Shown here piece by piece: positions 1 to 6,385 of a DNA stretch of 6,444 nt. Below the pieces are notes generated by a model. It did not search any database and was not told the origin of the DNA. It saw nothing but the letters and a program-made list of their open reading frames with translations. This DNA is from Rhodospirillales bacterium (GTDB lineage Bacteria > Pseudomonadota > Alphaproteobacteria > Rhodospirillales > Defluviicoccaceae). Both the position numbers and the translations under genes were made by a program. The stretch spans positions 1 through 6,444 of the forward strand of contig JAHCKI010000142.1 in NCBI GenBank assembly GCA_026125865.1, in the 5' to 3' direction. Every line of letters starts with the position of its first letter. Positions within the stretch are counted from its first letter, which is position 1.

Positions 1-1
1 T

Positions 2-307
2 CTTGTTGTCGGCGCCGAGAACAGTTCCAATTCCAATCGATTGCGTGAAATCGGCGTGCAAATGGGGATTCCCAGCTATCTCATCGATGATGCCTCGAAA
101 GTGCGACCGGAGTGGCTGGACGGTGTCGAGACGGTCGGCATAACGGCAGGAGCATCGGCGCCGGAAGAACTCGTGCAGGGATTGATCGATTTACTCGGTA
201 CTTACGGCGATGTCAGCGTTGAGAAAATCCAGGGCGCCGTGGAGAACATGCAGTTCAAATTGCCGCGTGAACTCGAACGCGCCGACAACACCATGAACTC
301 GTTGTAA
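2..307 (+). CDS. ispH: 4-hydroxy-3-methylbut-2-enyl diphosphate reductase (IspH/LytB), C-terminal part, 5' end outside the window
   Basis: IspH is the last enzyme of the MEP (non-mevalonate) pathway. It uses a [4Fe-4S] cluster to reduce HMBPP to isopentenyl and dimethylallyl diphosphate in the cytosol. The frame is open from base 2 and ends with TAA at 305-307, giving about 101 residues, roughly the last third of the protein. Two family signatures are visible: the NSSNSNR motif right at the window edge and TAGASAP about 45 residues later. In E. coli IspH these motifs carry the Ser/Asn residues that bind the substrate diphosphate. The ending (ENMQFKLPREL) also fits the family. The three cluster-binding cysteines would lie upstream and cannot be checked. 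The ATG at 62 and the TTG at 41 are internal codons, not starts. hpnH begins 4 bases after the stop, so the two are probably cotranscribed; IspH supplies the isoprene units for hopanoids. Confidence 0.95.
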   Translation, partial: LVVGAENSSNSNRLREIGVQMGIPSYLIDDASKVRPEWLDGVETVGITAGASAPEELVQGLIDLLGTYGDVSVEKIQGAVENMQFKLPRELERADNTMNSL

Positions 308-311
308 AGCC

Positions 312-1451
312 TTGAGCATTCCTCTCATTCAGAAAGTGCGGGTCGGCGCCTATGTCGTCGCCAAACGCCTTGGCGGAGAAAAGCGTTATCCGCTGGTTCT
401 CATGCTCGAACCGCTGTTTCGCTGCAATCTCGCCTGTCCCGGTTGCGGCAAGATCGACTACGAGGAACCGATCCTCAACAGGCGCCTGTCCGTGGAGGAG
501 TGTCTGCAAGCGGTTGACGAGTGCGGCGCGCCCGTTGTGTCGATTCCCGGCGGCGAACCGCTGTTGCATAAGGAAATCCGCGAGATCGTCGAAGGGATCA
601 TCGCTCGCAAGAAATTCGTCTACCTGTGCACCAACGGATTGCTTCTAGAGAAAAGACTCCACCTGTTCAAACCAACCCCCTACCTGACGTTTTCAGTGCA
701 TCTTGACGGACTGGAAGAACAGCACGACAGGGCGGTGAACCAGCCCGGCACGTTCAAGCGTGCGGTCGCGGCCATTAAAGCGGCACGAGCGAAAGGTTTT
801 CGCGTCAACGTGAATTGCACGTTGTTCGATCACATGACGGCGGACGAGATCGCCGCGTTCTTCGACTTCTGCACCGACGAAATCGACGTGGAAGGCGTGA
901 CCGTCTCCCCGGGCTACGCCTATGAACGCGCGCCCGACCAGGAACATTTCCTCAATCGCGCCAAGACCAAGCAACTGTTTCGCGATGTCTTCGAACGTCG
1001 CGGCAAGGCGAAGTGGCGGTTCAGCCAGTCGGTCATGTTTCTCGATTTTCTTGCCGGCAACCAACAATATCGTTGTACGCCGTGGGGCAATCCGACTCGC
1101 AACGTTTTCGGCTGGCAGCGTCCCTGTTACTTGCTGAGTGAGGGATACGCCGACAGTTTCCGGGCCTTGATCGCGAAAACCGATTGGGATCGCTACGGCA
1201 CCGGCAATTACGAAAAGTGCGCCGATTGCATGGTTCACTGCGGTTACGAGCCGACCGCCGTCAACGACACCATTTCCCATCCTTTGAAGGCGCTGTCCGT
1301 CGCGGTGCGGGGACCTGCGACCAAGGGGGCCATGGCCCCCGAGATTGCCCTCGAAAACCAACGTCCGGCCGAATTCGTTTTCGAAGGATTGGTCCGGCGG
1401 CTATCGGCCGAAGAGAAAGAGGGGAGCGGAGTCAGCAGCGACGCGGCGTAG
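312..1451 (+). CDS. hpnH: Adenosylhopane synthase HpnH (radical SAM)
   Basis: HpnH adds the 5'-deoxyadenosyl radical from S-adenosylmethionine to diploptene to form adenosylhopane, the first step of side-chain extension to C35 bacteriohopanepolyols. The 379-residue product matches the family length. The radical SAM motif CX3CX2C is at C38, C42, C45 and the GGEP motif at 80-83. C106 lies in FVYLCTNG; from memory, the Zymomonas enzyme uses a cysteine of this same number to reduce the radical intermediate. A C-terminal cysteine-rich region follows (C255, C272, C303, C306, C310). The start is TTG at 312: it gives the family N-terminus MSIPLIQ, whereas the first in-frame ATG is at M31, only seven residues before the cluster motif. 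No good Shine-Dalgarno is seen; translation probably couples to the ispH stop 4 bases upstream. The last 17 codons overlap hpnG on the other strand, and the tail after about residue 365 looks non-conserved. Confidence 0.95.
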   Translation: MSIPLIQKVRVGAYVVAKRLGGEKRYPLVLMLEPLFRCNLACPGCGKIDYEEPILNRRLSVEECLQAVDECGAPVVSIPGGEPLLHKEIREIVEGIIARKKFVYLCTNGLLLEKRLHLFKPTPYLTFSVHLDGLEEQHDRAVNQPGTFKRAVAAIKAARAKGFRVNVNCTLFDHMTADEIAAFFDFCTDEIDVEGVTVSPGYAYERAPDQEHFLNRAKTKQLFRDVFERRGKAKWRFSQSVMFLDFLAGNQQYRCTPWGNPTRNVFGWQRPCYLLSEGYADSFRALIAKTDWDRYGTGNYEKCADCMVHCGYEPTAVNDTISHPLKALSVAVRGPATKGAMAPEIALENQRPAEFVFEGLVRRLSAEEKEGSGVSSDAA

Positions 1452-2090
1452 GGATCGCAGCGCCAGCCGGAAATCCAGCCCGAGGCGGACAAGAGCCGGT
1501 AGTTCCCAAGGACAACGGAGCAGGGTGCCCGCGATCATGGCGGCGTCGGTTGACCCGTCCGGCTTCACGGTACGTGATGCCCATTCGGGAACGGCGCGAT
1601 CGAAGGGATCGGCGATGGCCCGGACCACCAGTGACGGAACCCCTGCGGCATAGGCGGCTTGAACCACCGCCTGGCTTTCCATGTCGACGGCGACGGCGCC
1701 CGTCCTCTCCGCCAGCAATCGTTTTTCATCCGGTTTGGAAACAGGGTGGACCGAGGATGCGATAGTGGCGGAAACGGCCTGTATCGAGCCGTCTATCCGC
1801 GCAAGCAGGCGCTTTCGCCATGGGGTGTCGGTGGTGAGGTGATGGCCGTCGGCCGATATGACAGCGTCGGCGATGACGATGGCACCCGGCGCCATTCGAG
1901 GATCCAGCCCTCCAGCGACACCAAAACTGACGAGGCCATCGCAGTGGCCGCGTAGAAGCGTCCTTGCGGCTTCGGCGGCGCGATCGCTATTCGCACCGGC
2001 GCAAACAGCGACAAGACCGGAATCGCTCGTCAGTGGCGTGAGGCAGTCCGTCTCGGATTTCAGGCCGGTGACGACACCGATGCGGATCAC
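1401..2090 (-). CDS. hpnG: Adenosylhopane nucleosidase/phosphorylase HpnG
   Basis: HpnG removes adenine from adenosylhopane, the product of HpnH, giving ribosylhopane or its phosphorylated form; it belongs to the purine nucleoside phosphorylase/MTAN fold. From the GTG at 2090 the protein is 229 residues, starting MIRIGVVTGLKSE. Visible motifs are the N-terminal GVVTGLKSE strand-loop, FGVAGGL, the ribose-binding VDMES with the following QAVVQAA helix, and RAIADPFD near the C-terminus, whose Asp is where this fold keeps its catalytic acid. The GTG overlaps the shc stop as GTGA (2087-2090), so it is the last gene of the shc unit and probably translationally coupled. A longer reading from an ATG at 2153 would run 21 residues into shc without family similarity and was not chosen. 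It ends with TAG at 1401-1403, inside the tail of the opposing hpnH gene. Chemistry (hydrolysis versus phosphorolysis) cannot be told from the sequence. Confidence 0.92.
   Translation of the reverse strand: MIRIGVVTGLKSETDCLTPLTSDSGLVAVCAGANSDRAAEAARTLLRGHCDGLVSFGVAGGLDPRMAPGAIVIADAVISADGHHLTTDTPWRKRLLARIDGSIQAVSATIASSVHPVSKPDEKRLLAERTGAVAVDMESQAVVQAAYAAGVPSLVVRAIADPFDRAVPEWASRTVKPDGSTDAAMIAGTLLRCPWELPALVRLGLDFRLALRSLRRVAADSAPLFLFGR
2087..2090 (-). promoter_or_regulatory. GTGA stop-start overlap coupling shc to hpnG
   Basis: The TGA stop of shc (2089-2087) and the GTG start of hpnG (2090-2088) share bases in a GTGA. Upstream there is only a weak purine stretch (ACGGGAT), so hpnG is likely translated by ribosomes finishing shc. 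The overlap also decides the hpnG start. Confidence 0.7.
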
Positions 2091-4048
2091 ATCCCGTACA
2101 TCGTCGTCTTGGCGTTGCCGTGGCGCAGATTGCGATATCGCGCCAGCGCCCACAGCGGGAAGTAGGCGCTATAGCCGTGATAGCGAAGATAGAAAACTCT
2201 TGGAAATCCAACCGCGTTGTAGCTCTGTTCCTCCCATTTGCCGCCGTCGCGGGGGGAAGACAAAAGATAAGCGACACCGCGCTTGACATGCTCGCTGTCG
2301 ATCTCGCCGGCAGCCATCAGCCCGAGCAGGCCCCAAGCCGTCTGCGACGGTGTGCTTTCCTTGACCTCGTCCTTGCGGTCTTCCCAGTAGGTGGCGCAGT
2401 CCTCGCCCCAACCACCGTCGTCGCGTTGACGGGATTTCAGCCAAGCCACGGCGGCCCGGATATAGGGTTCTTCCAAGTCTTCACCGACGGCATTGAGAGC
2501 CGACAGAACCGACCAGGTTCCGTAAATGTAGTTGGTGCCCCAACGGCCGAACCATGAGCCGTCGTCTTCCTGTTCGCTCTTGATGAATCGGATAGCGCGT
2601 TCCACCGCCGGATGCTCGCGTGGATAGCCGAGCTGCGCCAACATGCCAAGGCAGCGCGCGGTGACGTCCACGGTCGGCGGGTCAAGCAAGGCGCCGTGGT
2701 CGGCGAATGGGATGTGGTTGAGGAACTCGTGTTCGTTCTCTGCGTCGAAGGCGCCCCACCCGCCGTTGCTGCTTTGCATGCCGAGGACCCATTCGGCGCC
2801 GCGTGCAATGGAATCCCGCGAGGCATCATGGCGGGCGCGGTGCAGGGCCATGACTACCGCCGCGGTGTCGTCGACGTCGGGATAGTGGTCGTTGCGGTAC
2901 TGAAAGGCCCAGCCGCCCGGGCGCACGTTTTCGCGGTTGGATGTCCAATCGCCGGCGACGTCGAGAATTTGCCGATCGCGAAGCCATTGCACGGCCGCTT
3001 CGACTTCCGGATCGCCCTCATCGTATCCGGCTTCCAGCATGGCGTGGAGCGCAAGGGCGGTGTCCCAGACCGGCGACAGGCATGGCTGGCAATAGGCTTC
3101 ACCGTTGTAGACGACCAGGAGCTTGTCGATGGCGCGCCGCGCTGTCACGAAATCTGGATGATCGTGCGCGTAACCCAGCGCGTCCATGGCCATCACGGCG
3201 TTCGCCATGGCCGGAAAAATACCGCCGAGTCCGTCTTCGTCGTTGAACCGTTCCTTGACGAAGGCCATGGCCTTGCCGATGGCCTTGCGTTCGATGGCCT
3301 GCGGGAAGATCCGCGGCTCGAAGGTTCTAAGCAGGCGATCGAGCATGATGAGCCCGTTGCCGATCCAATGGCCGGTCGGGTTGGTCAGGTAATCCTTGTG
3401 TTCCTCGGGAGGCACAGTGAACAGTTCCCGGACGCCGATACCGCGCGGGTTGCGGGCTTTCGGTTTGAGCGCAGCGAGCACGAACAGCGGCACCATGACC
3501 GTGCGTGACCAGTACGAGACCTTATCCAAATGAAAGGGCGACCATTTCGGTAGAAGCATGGCTTCCGGCCGGATGATGGGTGTGGCATGCCAGGGAACCT
3601 GGCCGAATAGCGCGAGCGCGATGCGGGTGAACACATTGGCTTTCGCGGCGCCGCCATGGGCGAGAACGGCCTCGCGCGCTCGTTGCATGTGAGGGGCATC
3701 GGGGTCGTCGCCGGCCAGTTTCAAGGCGTAATACGCCTTGACCGTGGCGCTGATGTCGAAATCGCCGTCGTGAAACAAAGGCCAGCCGCCGTGCGTTCCC
3801 TGTCGTTTGCGGATGTATGTGGCGAGTTTGCCTTCGATGGAGTCGTCGATGTACCCCAGGTAATGATTGAGGAGGATGTATTCCGATGGAATGGTCGTGT
3901 CGGCTTCCAACTCGAACACCCAGTGCCCGTCATCGGCTTGCCGATGGGTGAGCCAGTCCGACGCCTGCTCGATCACCTGTTCGAGTGCGTATCCAATCGC
4001 GTCGCCATGATCGACCGAGGGTGCCGTTTCCCGGTTCGCCGTTACCAT
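2087..4048 (-). CDS. shc: Squalene-hopene cyclase (Shc/HpnF)
   Basis: This membrane-associated class II triterpene cyclase protonates squalene and folds it into the pentacyclic hopene (diploptene) and diplopterol. The 653-residue product is full length for the family. The catalytic DVDDTA motif is at 391-396; its central acidic residue D393 corresponds to the proton donor D376 of the Alicyclobacillus enzyme. Several QW-type repeats are visible: around 37-48 (QADDGHWVFELE), 83-91 (QGTHGGWPL), 425-435 (QSSNGGWGAFD), 493-503 (EQEDDGSWFGR), 541-549 (QRDDGGWGE) and GGKWEE near 603. The ATG at 4048 is the only possible start near the family N-terminus, because an in-frame TGA lies at 4063-4061 with no other start codon between. 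A GGGGA ribosome-binding site precedes it. It follows hpnE after a 161-base gap with a large inverted repeat, so it may have its own promoter, and it overlaps hpnG by four bases. Confidence 0.97.
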   Translation of the reverse strand: MVTANRETAPSVDHGDAIGYALEQVIEQASDWLTHRQADDGHWVFELEADTTIPSEYILLNHYLGYIDDSIEGKLATYIRKRQGTHGGWPLFHDGDFDISATVKAYYALKLAGDDPDAPHMQRAREAVLAHGGAAKANVFTRIALALFGQVPWHATPIIRPEAMLLPKWSPFHLDKVSYWSRTVMVPLFVLAALKPKARNPRGIGVRELFTVPPEEHKDYLTNPTGHWIGNGLIMLDRLLRTFEPRIFPQAIERKAIGKAMAFVKERFNDEDGLGGIFPAMANAVMAMDALGYAHDHPDFVTARRAIDKLLVVYNGEAYCQPCLSPVWDTALALHAMLEAGYDEGDPEVEAAVQWLRDRQILDVAGDWTSNRENVRPGGWAFQYRNDHYPDVDDTAAVVMALHRARHDASRDSIARGAEWVLGMQSSNGGWGAFDAENEHEFLNHIPFADHGALLDPPTVDVTARCLGMLAQLGYPREHPAVERAIRFIKSEQEDDGSWFGRWGTNYIYGTWSVLSALNAVGEDLEEPYIRAAVAWLKSRQRDDGGWGEDCATYWEDRKDEVKESTPSQTAWGLLGLMAAGEIDSEHVKRGVAYLLSSPRDGGKWEEQSYNAVGFPRVFYLRYHGYSAYFPLWALARYRNLRHGNAKTTMYGM

Positions 4049-4054
4049 CCTCGT

Positions 4055-4059
4055 TCCCC
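4055..4059 (-). promoter_or_regulatory. Shine-Dalgarno site of shc
   Basis: On the minus strand GGGGA lies six bases before the shc ATG (spacer ACGAGG). It sits only a few bases beyond the end of the inverted repeat at 4064-4120, so folding of that repeat in the mRNA would place a stem directly next to the ribosome landing site. Confidence 0.6.
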
Positions 4060-4063
4060 ATCA

Positions 4064-4120
4064 ATACCAACGGTCGGAGATATTGACCTGTTGTGACGCA
4101 CTATCTCCGACCGTTGGTAT
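4064..4120. repeat. Perfect 19-bp inverted repeat with 19-base loop in the shc leader
   Basis: The left arm ATACCAACGGTCGGAGATA (4064-4082) is matched exactly by its reverse complement at 4102-4120, with 19 bases between. Nineteen matching positions are far beyond chance for a gap this short. Arm centres are 38 bases apart. Neither end is followed by a T tract in either direction, so it does not look like an ordinary intrinsic terminator. If transcribed toward shc it would form a long stem-loop ending 15 bases before the ATG, just ahead of the Shine-Dalgarno. It could be a dispersed palindromic repeat, a very short mobile-element remnant (the arms end in TA/AT, but no clear longer target duplication is seen), a two-site operator, or an mRNA structure. 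The sequence alone does not choose among these. Confidence 0.93.
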
Positions 4121-4124
4121 GACA

Positions 4125-4138
4125 CGCCGTTTTCGGCG
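4125..4138. repeat. Small hairpin next to the large inverted repeat
   Basis: CGCCG (4125-4129) and CGGCG (4134-4138) can pair around a four-base TTTT loop (AAAA on the minus strand). It begins five bases from the large inverted repeat. The stem is short and lacks a following T tract, so calling it a terminator of the hpnE transcript is not supported; such short GC stems are common in GC-rich DNA. Confidence 0.4.
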
Positions 4139-4209
4139 CGCCAAACATCGCCGGACTGCCTCTTGTGGCCGGTCCATTCGCTCTTGTTGCGTGCAAAGTA
4201 TGTTGTTTG

Positions 4210-5469
4210 TCAAGTGCATGACGTGCAATGCTGAACTGCATCCGCTGCGGTGCGGCCCGATCGAATGCTTCCTTCGATGGTCGCGGGCAGTCCGGTATCG
4301 GTCCAGTCGCCGGCCAGAAACAGATTCCGCCAAGCCGTCTCCACGCCGTGCCGGCGGCGAACATTGGCCGGGGATTGCGCGAACGTGGCGCGTTTTTCCT
4401 TGATCACCCGATAGGGCGCCATGGGCAGATTTTGGTGCTCAAGGATCCGCGCCACCTCGGACCAGGTCAGGTGCGCGATGCGTTCACTGGGAAATTCGGC
4501 CAGTGCATCGGCGGCGCTGATGGTGACGGACACGATGTCGCCGCGAACAAAGATCCAGTGGCAGACACCGCCGACGATGCCGATGATTCCCGTGTTTCCG
4601 TTCAAGCCCTCAACGCGAAAATGGACGTTGACGATGGCGCGGCTGCCTTCGGGGCACCGAAGATTGGGAATGAGGAGCGCCGCCGAAGCTGGCGGTACGG
4701 CGACGATGACCGTGTCTTTGTCGGTGAGTACCAGGGTTTCACCATCGGCGAAGCGCAGGGTTTCGGCTCGGCTCTCCTTGTATGTGATTTCACCCAGCCG
4801 TTTGTGGAAGCGGATTTGTCCGCCGCGAGCGGTGAGGAATTGCACCGACGGCTTGATGAACGCCCTGTTGAGACAGTCTCGTGCCATCAACGGCCGGCAG
4901 GCCGCCTCGCCCGCAAGAAACGTTTCACGCACCACGGCCCACAGCAACGACGCCGCGCCCTCATGAGGGGACATGTTGAGCGCGGCGAGGGTCAAGGGTT
5001 CCCAAAAAAGGCGGAACAACGCGCCTTCGCCGCCGATACAGTCCGCGACTGTCTGACCGGGCGTGGCGCGGGCCAGCCGCAGGATCGAGGCGTACTCGCG
5101 CAGACGGGTTCCAGGAACTCGACTCGATGGCACGGCGATCCACCAGGGTATGCGCCCCGTTCCGGGCGCAACGGTCCACCGCTTCCCGCTATCGAGATCG
5201 ACAAACGGAAAGGCTGCCCGTTCCGGCCCGGTCAAGGCACCGTCGGCGCCGATCGTTTCCAGGAACGACAACGCCGCCGTGTTACCGCTCAGCAGCAGAT
5301 GGTTGCCGTTGTCGATGCGGCAACCGAGGTTCGCATCGTCGTAGGAGCGACACCGTCCGCCGGCGTGTCCGGACGCCTCATGGATGAGGACACGTTTGCC
5401 GCGACAAGCCAAGGAAACTGCCGCCGACAAGCCGGACAGCCCGGCACCGATCACATGGACGCACCCCAC
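4210..5469 (-). CDS. hpnE: Hydroxysqualene dehydroxylase HpnE (FAD-dependent, amine-oxidase fold)
   Basis: HpnE carries out the last step of the three-enzyme squalene route, reductively removing the hydroxyl of hydroxysqualene to give squalene, the substrate of the neighbouring cyclase. The product is 419 residues, usual for the family. The N-terminus is a dinucleotide-binding fold: VIGAGLSGLSAA with G8, G10, G13 and an acidic E31 ending the second strand, then GGRCRSY. The C-terminal FAD motif GDWTDTGLPATIEGSIRSG spans 387-405. The start is GTG at 5469, placed 5 residues before the FAD motif, with AGGA eight bases upstream overlapping the hpnD stop. It lies 10 bases after hpnD, clearly the same operon. 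Older annotations call this family a squalene-associated desaturase or phytoene-desaturase-like protein. The extreme C-terminus ends in a CTSCT tail of unknown meaning. Confidence 0.94.
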   Translation of the reverse strand: MGCVHVIGAGLSGLSAAVSLACRGKRVLIHEASGHAGGRCRSYDDANLGCRIDNGNHLLLSGNTAALSFLETIGADGALTGPERAAFPFVDLDSGKRWTVAPGTGRIPWWIAVPSSRVPGTRLREYASILRLARATPGQTVADCIGGEGALFRLFWEPLTLAALNMSPHEGAASLLWAVVRETFLAGEAACRPLMARDCLNRAFIKPSVQFLTARGGQIRFHKRLGEITYKESRAETLRFADGETLVLTDKDTVIVAVPPASAALLIPNLRCPEGSRAIVNVHFRVEGLNGNTGIIGIVGGVCHWIFVRGDIVSVTISAADALAEFPSERIAHLTWSEVARILEHQNLPMAPYRVIKEKRATFAQSPANVRRRHGVETAWRNLFLAGDWTDTGLPATIEGSIRSGRTAADAVQHCTSCT

Positions 5470-5477
5470 CGTGTGTT

Positions 5478-5481
5478 TCCT
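5478..5481 (-). promoter_or_regulatory. Shine-Dalgarno site of hpnE within the hpnD stop
   Basis: AGGA on the minus strand lies eight bases before the GTG start of hpnE at 5469 and overlaps the TAG stop of hpnD (5482-5480). This supports GTG as the start and suggests coupled translation. Confidence 0.6.
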
Positions 5482-6385
5482 AAATCAGGCCGTAGCGGAC
5501 GGCGACCCAAAGCTTTTCCGCCTTTGATATGGATACCGGCTCGGCCCAGTTCTTCCACCCTCTGGCGATCAGGCGGTCGAAGGTCCGTCGATAGACTTCC
5601 AGCATGATTCGCGCCGCACGCATTCGGCGGCGGTCGCTGTTTGCCAGTATCTCCGTCGCTTCCAAAAACAGACCATGCGCCTTTTCGGCGAGCCGGTCGC
5701 ACACCCGTGGAAGGTCGGGATGTTCAAGCGTCGCCACTGCGTCATGGGTTTCATGGACGCCGATGGCATGGAGCATGTCAGCGGGCAGGTAGAGGCGATC
5801 ACGCAACGCATCTTCGCCGAGATCGCGGAGAATGTTCGTGAGTTGAAGCGCCGTTCCGAGGGTTGCCGCCAGTCGGTCGCTGTCGGCCTTTTCCGCACCG
5901 AATACCGCGTTTGAAAGGCGGCCAACGGCACACGCGACGCGGTCGCAGTAGAGCGCCAACTCGTCACTGTCCGCGATCCGCAGACGCGGGACGGCATCCA
6001 TCTCCATGCCGTCAATGATGGCCAGAAAATCCGCTTCCTTGAGATCGAACCTGTTGATGGGTGCGACCAGGGCGCGGGCGATGGCATTCTGCGGCGTCCC
6101 GTGATAAGCGCGGTCTATTTCGGTCCGCCAGTCCTGCAGACGCTTTAACTTTAAGGACAGCTCGGCCGGTTCGTCGGCGATATCGTCCACGTCACGGCAA
6201 AACGCATAGATGGCGAACATCGCGCGGCGTTTCTCCGGCGGGAGCATTCTGATCGCCCAGTAAAAAGACGTGCCCGAGCGGCGAACGACGGCGTCGACGA
6301 CGGCCCAATCATCGGCACCGATATGCTCTTCTTTTTTTTGCGGCGCATCGGTCGACCGAGTGTGCAAACAGCGCGCGGCGGTCAT
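5480..6385 (-). CDS. hpnD: Presqualene diphosphate synthase HpnD
   Basis: HpnD condenses two farnesyl diphosphates head-to-head into presqualene diphosphate, which HpnC and HpnE then turn into squalene. The 301-residue protein belongs to the squalene/phytoene synthase family. Visible motifs are RRSGTSFYWAIRMLP (35-49), the first Asp-rich motif FCRDVDDIADE (62-72, D67 and D71 region), YCDRVACAVGRLS (146-158) and the second Asp-rich motif LTNILRDLGED (182-192) followed by DRLYLP. HpnD is preferred over HpnC because of the SGTSFYWAIRMLP opening, and because hpnE comes next. The ATG at 6385 overlaps a TGA as ATGA. The N-terminus before RRSGTSFYW is about 34 residues, somewhat long and low in conservation, and includes an 8-base A run; the in-frame TTG at codon 7 is the only other candidate start. 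The same frame stays open upstream to the window edge. Confidence 0.92.
   Translation of the reverse strand: MTAARCLHTRSTDAPQKKEEHIGADDWAVVDAVVRRSGTSFYWAIRMLPPEKRRAMFAIYAFCRDVDDIADEPAELSLKLKRLQDWRTEIDRAYHGTPQNAIARALVAPINRFDLKEADFLAIIDGMEMDAVPRLRIADSDELALYCDRVACAVGRLSNAVFGAEKADSDRLAATLGTALQLTNILRDLGEDALRDRLYLPADMLHAIGVHETHDAVATLEHPDLPRVCDRLAEKAHGLFLEATEILANSDRRRMRAARIMLEVYRRTFDRLIARGWKNWAEPVSISKAEKLWVAVRYGLI

Larger units (their letters stand above)
4049..4209. other. 161-base intergenic gap between hpnE and shc
   Basis: This is the only non-coding stretch of any size in the window. It holds the 57-base inverted repeat next to shc and a small CGCCG/CGGCG hairpin beside it. The part nearer hpnE (about 4139-4209) shows no convincing sigma70-type promoter and no intrinsic terminator with a T tract on the minus strand. 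Short open frames crossing the gap on both strands have no recognisable content. Confidence 0.8.

Noticed and set aside
1184..1765. A 193-codon + strand frame crossing the hpnH/hpnG overlap
   Set aside because: It runs out of frame through hpnH and then antisense to hpnG; its Arg/Pro-rich product is typical of a shadow frame, and both real genes explain the DNA.
2091..2153. A longer hpnG starting at the ATG at 2153
   Set aside because: The added 21 residues lie inside shc and do not resemble the family; the GTG in the GTGA overlap gives the expected MIRIGVVTGL start.
3261..3288. Palindrome AAGGCCATGGCCTT and repeated ATGGCCTTGC in shc
   Set aside because: They encode the Ala/Lys-rich helix KAIGKAMAF in frame; the repetition follows from the residues and codon preference.
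2612..3508. A 298-codon + strand open frame within shc
   Set aside because: It is antisense to the catalytic core of shc, with no family similarity and no ribosome site noted; it is a shadow of GC-rich coding sequence.
4084..4109. A TTGACC box followed by TATCTC on the + strand, resembling a promoter
   Set aside because: The spacing is only 13 bases, the boxes fall in the loop and arm of the inverted repeat, and no + strand gene follows.
4151..4178. A weak GGAC/GTCC stem downstream of hpnE as a possible terminator
   Set aside because: The stem has only four pairs and a long loop, with no T tract after it on the minus strand.
4228..5607. A 459-codon open frame on the + strand, longer than the hpnE gene it opposes
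   Set aside because: It lies wholly antisense to hpnE and part of hpnD. Its product has no recognisable motif and is rich in Arg, Gly and Ala, as expected for the complement of a GC-rich gene, while hpnE has clear FAD motifs.
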